Source: Oscillospiraceae bacterium (lineage in GTDB: Bacteria; Bacillota; Clostridia; Saccharofermentanales; Saccharofermentanaceae). Taken from it: a stretch of 64,000 bases of DNA. The stretch's first letter is position 1. Each line of letters opens with the position of its first letter. The notes under the pieces were generated by a model that was not told the DNA's origin, did no database searches, and saw nothing but the letters and a program-made list of their open reading frames with translations. A program made the position numbers and the translations under genes. Shown piece by piece: positions 15,591 to 23,132 of the stretch. The stretch lies in assembly GCA_900176545.1 (NCBI GenBank), contig FWXP01000005.1:186001-250000 (forward strand), written 5' to 3'.

Positions 15591-18120
15591 GGAGAAGCAC
15601 GAGCTTATACTCGATTACGATCCCGCAGATTACGACTACATCTACAGCAAGACGCTGGGCAAGGCCGGTGATTACTATGCAGTAGAAACTACGGGTAATT
15701 TGGTTATGCCTTCCGATATTAACTGGGCTGATATCAACTATATGGATTACTATGTTGACTATATCGATCTTTTCGACGAGAGCGGTAATCAGGTTGATCA
15801 GATCGACGTTGTCGATGCAGTCAAGAATTCCGGCATAGTCGAAGATTATCAGGTATATATGGAGGAGGCTCATCCAAACCTTGCATTACCTGAAGAATTG
15901 CCTGAGGAGATCGTTGAGGAAGACGACGCTGATGCAGAGACCCCTGATGAAGATGCAGATGCTGAAGCTGATGCAGAGGCACCCGATGAAGATGCAGATA
16001 CTGAAGACATCTCTGATGAAGAGATCTTAGACGAAGAAGATCTCTCCGACCTTGAAGATATTGATATGGCTGATTCATACAGCAATTTCAACTTCGGCAG
16101 CGTTGACATTGTCGGTGATCACATTGCTGTTGATGTATTCTTCATGGATTACGTATATTTTAGTGATATTCACTATCTGGTAACTATCGATCCTGCTACG
16201 GGAGCAACTTCTTTTGAGCAGAAAGAAAGTAATGGCGCATCCTCAACGATAGGAAGCAACGAAGGTATTGTTATCGTTGGTGATTACCAGGTAGAGAAGA
16301 TCTGGAGGTCAGGTGGAGATATCTCTTCTTATGTGCTTAACATCTCCGATTCTACAGGCCTTGTAAATACGGTAGATCTTTCAACAAAGCTTCCTGATGA
16401 GAATATCTTTGCTATCCAGGGTATACTCGGTATTGACGATAACACACTTCTTATCATGTACTACAGCTCCGCTGCCGGCGGCCAGTCATATCTTACGTTG
16501 GATATCCGTAGCGGTGATGCAGTGAAGGACGAGAACGGTGATTATTCCTGGCTTAACAACTTAAACATTTTTAACTCAAGCTACTTTAGCGGTATCGGTA
16601 ATGTAGTACTTAATGACGAAGGTATCCAGGTCCTCGATTTTGATAACTGTGAGCTTTCCGAGCTCTTCAGCTTTGATAACTGTAACGTTAACAGAAATGA
16701 TGTATCCTACCTGAAGCTCATGAGCTATACAGAGGATGAGATCGTATTGGTAGGTATTTCATACAGCGGCTACAGCTTGAGCACGAATGACATCGTTAAT
16801 CCCCAGATCATTGTCCTTACTAAGGCTGATTCCAACCCCAATGCAGGTAAGACAGTCCTTACTGCAGCAACTGTCGGTTATATCGATTATGCAATGAGTG
16901 AGGCTGTATGCCGCTTCAATGAGACAAACGCTGACTATTTCATCAAATTTGATAATAAGTACAAGGTCGATAAGTACGTAAGTGATGTGGACTATGATGA
17001 TTCTGAGGAATACAGAAAGGCTTACGATGAAGCTTCCATCGAGCTCAGCAATCAGCTTACTGTAGATCTTATGGCCGGTGAAGGTCCTGATATCATCTTC
17101 GATACATCTTCTCTTTCTCAGCTTAACAACGACGATTATCTTCTTGATATCTCTGACAGGATCAGCACAGACGGTCTCTTTGCAAACGTACTAGATGCTG
17201 CTAAGACAGGCGACAAGCTCTACCAGATCCCTCTTACATTCGGTGTTACGGGTCTTGCAGTTCTTAACGAGAATGTTGATGCAGGTCAGACAGGTTTTAC
17301 TTTCGAGCAGTATGCTGATTTTGTAAGCACAGTATGTAACGGTACAGATCCTCTTGCTATGGATCAGACAGAATTCTTCATCATGTGTATGGAGGCTATG
17401 GCTGATAAGTTCGTAACAGAAGACGGTAGGATCGATTACGATAATGAGGCTTTCAGAGCTTTGGCTGAATTCACAAACGAGAATATCATTCCTCCGATCG
17501 AGAGCGATGAAGACGATATGCTTTACATGGGCGGTACAGGTACTACTATCGAAGAGTCAGGTGCTGAACGCTTCGATTACGGTTCCTTCCCTATCTATAT
17601 CGAGCTCATGGGCAAGCACGCTAATGACACAACTATCCTCGGACTTCCTTCTGTTGACGGAAGAGGCCCCATGCTTTCCGTAAGCGGCTCCGTAGCTATC
17701 TCCGCTCAGACAGCTGAGGCTGATGCTTGCTGGGCATTCGTTGAGACTCTTCTTTCCTTTGAGATTCAGGAGTACTATGCTCAGTCCGGAATGGGATGCC
17801 CTATCTGTATCGAAGCATATGAGACATCTGCTCAGGAGTTCATCGATGATTACAACGCATCTATGGCAAAATATTCTAACTACCTCACTGAGGCAGAGAT
17901 GGCTATGTTCGGCATCGACCCTACACCTGTTGACGCAAGTGTTATCGACAGCTACGAGTCAATGATCAATTCCTGCTCTGCAGTATCTACAACAGACGCA
18001 GCCATCACGGCTATCATCAGAGAAGAGATGCCCGCATACTTCTCAGGTCAGAAGACACTTGACGATGTTATCTCCATAATGGAAGACAGAATTCAGACAT
18101 TCCTTGATGAGCGTGACTGA
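15457..18120 (+). CDS. Giant solute-binding lipoprotein 3 (ABC sugar importer)
   Basis: 887 residues from ATG 15457, six bases after GGAGGAG; the ATG at 15433 lies upstream of that site and is rejected. Signal peptide with VGGC, acceptor Cys26. An acidic insert at about residues 139-204 contains imperfect repeats of the type PDEDADAE. The N-terminal beta-rich region runs to about 455 and the binding-protein domain from about 460 to the end, with MAGEGPDIIFD, TFGVTGLAVL and GLPSVDGRGPM. Upstream, TTCGGA-11 nt-TAGAAT aligns with TTCGGA-11 nt-TATAAT of copy 2, giving a likely -10 box at 15396-15401. The first 228 bases of its locus are almost identical to those of copy 4. Confidence 0.88.
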   Translation: MRNYKRFIAGAVAVAVALGPFTVGGCGKTSRSNPKIEADSVWYNMEKHELILDYDPADYDYIYSKTLGKAGDYYAVETTGNLVMPSDINWADINYMDYYVDYIDLFDESGNQVDQIDVVDAVKNSGIVEDYQVYMEEAHPNLALPEELPEEIVEEDDADAETPDEDADAEADAEAPDEDADTEDISDEEILDEEDLSDLEDIDMADSYSNFNFGSVDIVGDHIAVDVFFMDYVYFSDIHYLVTIDPATGATSFEQKESNGASSTIGSNEGIVIVGDYQVEKIWRSGGDISSYVLNISDSTGLVNTVDLSTKLPDENIFAIQGILGIDDNTLLIMYYSSAAGGQSYLTLDIRSGDAVKDENGDYSWLNNLNIFNSSYFSGIGNVVLNDEGIQVLDFDNCELSELFSFDNCNVNRNDVSYLKLMSYTEDEIVLVGISYSGYSLSTNDIVNPQIIVLTKADSNPNAGKTVLTAATVGYIDYAMSEAVCRFNETNADYFIKFDNKYKVDKYVSDVDYDDSEEYRKAYDEASIELSNQLTVDLMAGEGPDIIFDTSSLSQLNNDDYLLDISDRISTDGLFANVLDAAKTGDKLYQIPLTFGVTGLAVLNENVDAGQTGFTFEQYADFVSTVCNGTDPLAMDQTEFFIMCMEAMADKFVTEDGRIDYDNEAFRALAEFTNENIIPPIESDEDDMLYMGGTGTTIEESGAERFDYGSFPIYIELMGKHANDTTILGLPSVDGRGPMLSVSGSVAISAQTAEADACWAFVETLLSFEIQEYYAQSGMGCPICIEAYETSAQEFIDDYNASMAKYSNYLTEAEMAMFGIDPTPVDASVIDSYESMINSCSAVSTTDAAITAIIREEMPAYFSGQKTLDDVISIMEDRIQTFLDERD

Positions 18121-18154
18121 TAACAACTGTTGATCTTAATCTGAGATAATATAT

Positions 18155-18194
18155 ATCCCTCTTATGGTTCGCGGAAACTGTAAGAGGGATTTTG
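18155..18194 (+). terminator. Terminator after binding protein 3
   Basis: The stem ATCCCTCTTA (18155-18164) pairs with TAAGAGGGAT (18181-18190), followed by TTTTG. Compared with the hairpins after copies 1 and 2, one C has become T and its partner G has become A, so the pairing is kept. Confidence 0.88.
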
Positions 18195-18200
18195 TATTTC

Positions 18201-18428
18201 GAAAAGACTGTATCCATTCGGATAGAAGTGATGTAGAATACATTATATGTAAGAAGTTTTCCTGCGTTGCATGATCCTGAAGGAGGAGCTGCAGATGAGA
18301 AACTCTAAGAGATTTATTGCCGGTGCTGTGGCTGTTGCCGTGGCACTTGGTTCGTTCACTGTCGGTGGCTGTGGTAAGACATCGAGATCCAATCCCAAAA
18401 TCGAAGCAGATTCCGACTGGTACAACAT
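18201..18428 (+). repeat. Near-identical direct repeat, copy B (leader and 5' end of binding protein 4)
   Basis: Second copy of the 228-base unit at 15363-15590, offset by 2838 bases. Differences fall mostly in the leader just before the ribosome site and at the very end of the unit. Confidence 0.9.
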
Positions 18429-20784
18429 CGATAAGGTCACGCTGGAGAGCGATGTAGACCTGAGCGGTACCCAGTATTCCCAAACTAAGGTCCTGGGGAG
18501 AGTGGGAGACTGTTATGCAGTATGGCGCAGAGGAACGTATCCTATCCCTTACGACGCAGACTGGGACAATATCGACTTTAAAGAATATTCATTGATGCAG
18601 CTCGATTCATATGATCTAAGCGGCGGAAATCTGCATTCCATTGATTATTTTGATGCGATCAGTTCATCCGGGTTGCTGGATGAAGCCGCAGCACTAATGT
18701 CTTCTGATGACGAAGAGGCGGAAGATGATGTTGTTTTAGGGAGCGATCTCATGTTTGACATCTGGGATCCGGAGATCCGCGATGACAAGGTTGCTGTCGC
18801 TATAGAAGTCTATGGCGGTCCTGATTCGGAATCTTTCGGTTATGAACTCTATATTGATCCTGCTACGGGTGATGTTACTTATGAACGACTGGAAGGCGCT
18901 GCTCATGCTCTTCCTTCCGGAGCTGAAGGCACCGTATTGATGTCGAAGCTCGGTGAATATCAGATAAATGAGTATTTAGCTCATGACGAAGACGGACAGG
19001 CCTATTCCATGATAGGTGTCACGGACAGCGACCATAATATGACCGTGATCGATCTTGCTCAGGAACTGGAAGAGTACTTTTTTGTGACGATCCTGGGATA
19101 CCTTAATATGGGTTCCGGAAAGATCCTTTGCATCTCATTGGGAGAAAAGATATACGATCCGAATGTATACTATGTTATAGATGTTGATTCCGGGTCTATA
19201 ACTAAGGCTGCGGAGGGGCAGTATTCCTGGCTTGAATCGATCGACTACAGATCGGTCTCCTATTTTGAAGGAATAGGTAATGTCATAATGGATAATTACG
19301 GCATCAAGCAGATCGATCTTGAGACCGGTACGATCTCCGAAGTATTTAGTTTTGACTGCTGTAATATCAACAGGAGCGATGTTCCGTATATGGAGCTTAT
19401 ATCCTATACGGAAGATGAGATCGTCCTGATGGGGTCAGGTTACATGATGTCCGATCAGGATGATTCCGGAACCGGCGAGCTGGTGATGATCAGACTTACC
19501 AGAGCCGATTCCAATCCAAATGCAGGTAAGACCATACTTACGGCAGCTGCGACCGGAAGTATAAGCTATGCGATGAGTGAAGCTGTATGTGCTTTCAATG
19601 AGACAAGCACCGATTACTTTATTACCTTCGATCCGAAGTACGAGATCGACAGTTACATGGAATCGAACTCCATGGAAGACATAACGCTTAATGAGTATAT
19701 CTTACAGACTGATGATGCTTATGCTCAGCTCTCGGATCAGCTCGCAGTGGATCTTATGGCCGGAGAAGGACCGGATATCATATTTGACAGTTTCAGCCTG
19801 TCGCAGCTTAATGACGATGACTATCTCACTGATATGTCGGAATGGATCGATACGGACGGATTGTTCGGGAACATCGTTGAAGCAAGTAAGGTCAACGGTA
19901 AGCTCTACCAGATGCCTCTCGCATTCGGTGTTACCGGGATCGTGACTGAGACGGATAATGTCGCTTCGGGGCAGTCCGGATTTACATTTGACGAATATTT
20001 GGACTTCGTAAGTACCGTATGTAACGGTCAGGATCCTCTGGCTATGAATCAGACGGAATTCTTTATTCAATGCCTGGCGACAATGGATGATCTTTGCTAT
20101 ACGGAAGACGGTGAGCTCAGCTATGATAATGAAGCTTTCCGTACTCTTGCGGAGTTTACTTCCGATAATATCTTTCCGCTTTATGATCAGACCTATGAGG
20201 ATGTCATGTCACTGGACAATGCAGGCGGCATCTATTTCAAGAGCTGCTCATTCATGACTCTTGTTGCAAACCTTCGAGGTCAAATGAACGACGTATCCAT
20301 ACTGGGTCTTCCTTCAATAGACGGAAGAGGCCCAATGGCTTCTATCGAATGTTCGGTCGCCATATCTGCACAGTCTCCCGAACAGGACGGCTGCAGGAGC
20401 TTTGTCGAGACTCTTCTGTCTCAGTCGATACAGGAATACTATGCGTTAGATACATATTATTCACCTATAAGCGTGGTTGCATTTGACTCTGTCGCGGCAG
20501 ATCTCTTAGATGATTTCAATGAGGATATGTCTGCTTATGAGATCGAATTCTCGCCCGCTGAACTTGCGATGTATGGCATCGACACGACAAGGCTGGATAT
20601 GGGTGTCATCGACACGTATAAAGAGATGATAGGAACAATATGTTCCGTTGAGAATTCCGATGTCGCCAGGGACATAATAATCAGGGAAGAGATCCCGGCG
20701 TATTTCGTACATCAGAAGGATCTCGAAGATGTGATCCCCGTTATAGAGAACAGGGTTCAGACCATGCTCGACGAGAGAGGATGA
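18295..20784 (+). CDS. Giant solute-binding lipoprotein 4 (ABC sugar importer)
   Basis: 829 residues from ATG 18295, six bases after GGAGGAG. The signal peptide and first residues are nearly the same as in copy 3, but the mature protein is the most divergent of the four. The acidic insert is reduced to about 15 residues (near 133-147). The N-terminal beta-rich region ends near 400; the binding-protein domain runs from about 406, with MAGEGPDIIFD, LNDDDYLTDMSEWID and GLPSIDGRGPMASI. It sits directly upstream of the permease operon. Loss of most of the acidic insert and sequence drift suggest a different ligand preference or role. Confidence 0.86.
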   Translation: MRNSKRFIAGAVAVAVALGSFTVGGCGKTSRSNPKIEADSDWYNIDKVTLESDVDLSGTQYSQTKVLGRVGDCYAVWRRGTYPIPYDADWDNIDFKEYSLMQLDSYDLSGGNLHSIDYFDAISSSGLLDEAAALMSSDDEEAEDDVVLGSDLMFDIWDPEIRDDKVAVAIEVYGGPDSESFGYELYIDPATGDVTYERLEGAAHALPSGAEGTVLMSKLGEYQINEYLAHDEDGQAYSMIGVTDSDHNMTVIDLAQELEEYFFVTILGYLNMGSGKILCISLGEKIYDPNVYYVIDVDSGSITKAAEGQYSWLESIDYRSVSYFEGIGNVIMDNYGIKQIDLETGTISEVFSFDCCNINRSDVPYMELISYTEDEIVLMGSGYMMSDQDDSGTGELVMIRLTRADSNPNAGKTILTAAATGSISYAMSEAVCAFNETSTDYFITFDPKYEIDSYMESNSMEDITLNEYILQTDDAYAQLSDQLAVDLMAGEGPDIIFDSFSLSQLNDDDYLTDMSEWIDTDGLFGNIVEASKVNGKLYQMPLAFGVTGIVTETDNVASGQSGFTFDEYLDFVSTVCNGQDPLAMNQTEFFIQCLATMDDLCYTEDGELSYDNEAFRTLAEFTSDNIFPLYDQTYEDVMSLDNAGGIYFKSCSFMTLVANLRGQMNDVSILGLPSIDGRGPMASIECSVAISAQSPEQDGCRSFVETLLSQSIQEYYALDTYYSPISVVAFDSVAADLLDDFNEDMSAYEIEFSPAELAMYGIDTTRLDMGVIDTYKEMIGTICSVENSDVARDIIIREEIPAYFVHQKDLEDVIPVIENRVQTMLDERG

Positions 20785-20809
20785 GACTGCTCGAAATGCT
20801 CATTACAAG

Positions 20810-20846
20810 GCACCCTTCCGGTCATTATCCGGGAGGGTGTTTTCTT
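20810..20846 (+). terminator. Terminator after binding protein 4
   Basis: CACCCTTCCGG (20811-20821) pairs with CCGGGAGGGTG (20829-20839) with one mismatch or bulge, followed by a T-rich tail (TTTTCTTTT). This separates the binding-protein array from the permease operon. Confidence 0.85.
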
Positions 20847-20870
20847 TTGCCTTTCGGGGAATCTTTATCA

Positions 20871-20930
20871 TTTTTTAAACGTTTCTTACTAAAGTGTTAG
20901 AACAGAAACCCATATAGAAGTATATAATCG
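20871..20930 (+). promoter_or_regulatory. Upstream promoter element of the permease operon
   Basis: Aligns gap-free with 12485-12544 before binding protein 2. It ends in TATATAATCG with a perfect TATAAT at 20923-20928, and the left part carries TTTTTTAAACGTTTC, whose AAACGTTT core is a palindrome of the kind used by LacI-type repressors. Transcription from here would give a leader of about 85 bases. Confidence 0.6.
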
Positions 20931-20955
20931 TAAACGTAAAGAAATGACAGTAGAT

Positions 20956-20982
20956 GGCAACATCTCTGACTGACGGTTCGTC
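20956..20982 (+). promoter_or_regulatory. Candidate ECF-sigma promoter of the permease operon
   Basis: GGCAAC (20956-20961), 17 bases, then CGTC (20979-20982) followed by TATTATG. Motif and spacing equal those before the ECF sigma gene and binding protein 1. It lies just downstream of the TATAAT promoter, so the operon would have two start sites, the second giving a leader of about 30 bases. Confidence 0.6.
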
Positions 20983-21021
20983 TATTATGCGAATCAAAAA
21001 ATCAATGGAAATAAGGTAACT

Positions 21022-22047
21022 ATGAGTAAGTATACGGATTTTACAACTGTTTCTGCGTCTGAGACTTCCGTTAAGCCTGAGACGGAAAAGAAAGAGAAGA
21101 AGAATCAGATAACGCCGGTTACCGTCGATCCCTCGAGCAGAGCAAAGCTCCTTGAGCAGAAGAAGAAACTCCATAAGATCAGAAAGATCCAGGAGTGGGG
21201 TCTGTTCACGGGATATCTGACACCCAGCCTTGTCGGCGTTATGTTATTCTTTTTCCTTCCTCTCTTGATGCTCCTTAAGACATCTTTTCAGAAGTCTTCT
21301 ACGAATACCGACTTTATCGGTTTTGCAAATTACGAGAGAGTATTGACCAATGAGGCCTTCAAGTCGGCTTCACTGAACACACTGACTTTCGCGGGCCTTG
21401 CAGTGCCTCTTGCGGTACTTCTTGCGCTTCTTCTGGCATTGCTCCTCAATTCCGGTCTTCCCGGAAAGAGCGTATTCCGAAGCATCATCCTGAATCCCAT
21501 GATGGTTCCCGTTGCTTCCGTCGTTCTTATCTGGCAGGTATTCTTCAGCTACAACGGCGTAATGAACGGATGGGGCGTATCTCACATCTTCGGTTCGGAT
21601 AAGCTCGACTGGTTCAAGTCGGAACATGCGCAGATAGTCATATTGGTACTTTTTATTTGGAAGAACTTAGGTTACAACATGGTCCTCTTCCTTGCGGCAC
21701 TGAACAATATCCCCGGCGAGATACTCGAGTCCGCCATGATGGACGGTGCAGGTGCTTTCAAGAGATTCTTCGCGATCAAGATGCACTACTTAAGTCCTAC
21801 GTTCTTCTTCGTAGCGATCATGTCGCTCATCAATTCCTTTAAGATATTCAGAGAGGTCTACCTCCTTACGGGTGACCATCCTACCGATAAGCTCTACATG
21901 CTTCAGCATTTCATGAACAATCAGTTCAAGAAGCTGGACTACTCTAAGCTCTCGGCGGGCGCCATCATAATGTGTGTAGTCATGATCATCATCGTAGGCG
22001 GCCTGTTCTTCGCAGAGAGCAAATTTGATGCGGATGTGGAGGAATAA
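21022..22047 (+). CDS. ABC sugar transporter permease, MalF/UgpA type
   Basis: 341 residues. One of the two membrane subunits of a carbohydrate importer. A hydrophilic, Lys-rich N-terminus (about 60 residues) precedes six membrane segments, starting with TGYLTPSLVGVMLFFFLPLL. The cytoplasmic EAA loop that docks the ATPase is visible as EILESAMMDGAGAFKRFFAIKMHYL. The MalF-type partner MalG follows after 3 bases. AAGG lies before ATG 21022. No ATPase is encoded in the window; a shared MsmX-like ATPase elsewhere is the usual arrangement in Bacillota. Four binding proteins upstream point to this pair as their membrane channel. Confidence 0.92.
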   Translation: MSKYTDFTTVSASETSVKPETEKKEKKNQITPVTVDPSSRAKLLEQKKKLHKIRKIQEWGLFTGYLTPSLVGVMLFFFLPLLMLLKTSFQKSSTNTDFIGFANYERVLTNEAFKSASLNTLTFAGLAVPLAVLLALLLALLLNSGLPGKSVFRSIILNPMMVPVASVVLIWQVFFSYNGVMNGWGVSHIFGSDKLDWFKSEHAQIVILVLFIWKNLGYNMVLFLAALNNIPGEILESAMMDGAGAFKRFFAIKMHYLSPTFFFVAIMSLINSFKIFREVYLLTGDHPTDKLYMLQHFMNNQFKKLDYSKLSAGAIIMCVVMIIIVGGLFFAESKFDADVEE

Positions 22048-22050
22048 GGA

Positions 22051-23109
22051 ATGGATGCAGAGATAAGAGCACAAAGACGAAGGGCGGCGACTCTTGCCAG
22101 ACGTCACGTATTTACGGAAGTACCTCCCATGACATCTTTCTTCGACTCGATGTCCAAGGAAGAGAGGGATGCATTCTTCAAGAAGGAGAAGGTCCGTTCC
22201 GTCAGAGTCCTTAAGAGACGTAAGGTAACGAAGACTATAAGAATAACGATCTGCATGATCCTGGCGATCGCTGTAGCGGTATTTGCCATCATCCCGATCT
22301 TCTTTACTTTCCTTAATTCCTTCATGTCATCACCGGAGATCAAGGATAACTACGGCATTATCTTCGAGAGCCTTTCGGGACATATGGCGGATAAGGGCGC
22401 GACGTACCTTACCAAGACCCCTACTCTTAAGCTGGTTCCACAGAAGGTAAGTATAGAGCAGTATAAGAACCTTCTTTTCATGAGTCCCACTTACCTTTTC
22501 AAGTTCTGGAACTCCATAATCCTGGTAGTACCCATAGTTGCGGGTCAGATGGCAGTAGCTTGCCTCGCATCCTTCAGCTTTGCAAGGTATCGAAGGAAGC
22601 GAAGAGAGGTATTGTTCTTCTCGTACATCATCCTGATGCTCATGCCCTTCCAGGTAACGCTGGTTCCCAACTACATGATCTCGGATAAGCTCGGTATCCT
22701 CAACACCAACTGGGCGATAATCCTTCCCGGAATATTCTCGACGTTCAGTATATTCCTTCTTACAAAGTATATGAGACAGATCCCGTCTGCTTATATAGAA
22801 GCCGCCAAGCTCGACGGTGCTACAGAGTGGCAGATCTTCACCAAGATCGCGCTTCCTACATGTAAGAGTGCTATATTCGCATTGACGATATTGCTCTTCA
22901 TAGATTACTGGAACATGGTTGAGCAGCCGCTGGTACTCTTGACGGAAGTCGACAAGCAGCCCTTGTCCGTATTCCTGTCGCAGATCAACGAAGCTGAGAT
23001 AGGTATCGCCTTCGCGGCATCTGCACTTTATATGATCCCACCGCTTCTGATATTCCTGTGGGGTGAAGAGTATCTCGTAGAGGGAATATCAAGATCAGGC
23101 GTTAAGTAA
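22051..23109 (+). CDS. ABC sugar transporter permease, MalG/UgpE type
   Basis: 352 residues. Second membrane subunit of the importer. It has an unusually long cytoplasmic N-terminus (about 60 residues, Lys/Arg-rich) before the first membrane segment (ICMILAIAVAVFAIIPIFFTF). An extracytoplasmic loop with SIEQYKNLLF follows, then five more segments. The EAA loop reads YIEAAKLDGATEWQIFTKIALP. The protein ends with the typical VEGISRSGVK. It is co-transcribed with the MalF-type gene (3-base gap) and followed after 23 bases by the membrane-fusion protein. Confidence 0.92.
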   Translation: MDAEIRAQRRRAATLARRHVFTEVPPMTSFFDSMSKEERDAFFKKEKVRSVRVLKRRKVTKTIRITICMILAIAVAVFAIIPIFFTFLNSFMSSPEIKDNYGIIFESLSGHMADKGATYLTKTPTLKLVPQKVSIEQYKNLLFMSPTYLFKFWNSIILVVPIVAGQMAVACLASFSFARYRRKRREVLFFSYIILMLMPFQVTLVPNYMISDKLGILNTNWAIILPGIFSTFSIFLLTKYMRQIPSAYIEAAKLDGATEWQIFTKIALPTCKSAIFALTILLFIDYWNMVEQPLVLLTEVDKQPLSVFLSQINEAEIGIAFAASALYMIPPLLIFLWGEEYLVEGISRSGVK

Positions 23110-23132
23110 GAGAATGAGAGGAGATATACAAA

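Noticed and set aside
9765-20784. One or more of the four giant binding proteins as pseudogenes
   Set aside because: All four are open from start to stop with intact signal peptides, ribosome sites and binding domains.
12430-20846. Repeated hairpins between the binding-protein genes as a CRISPR-like or recombination array
   Set aside because: Spacing is gene-sized, sequences differ, and each is followed by T; they are terminators duplicated with the genes.
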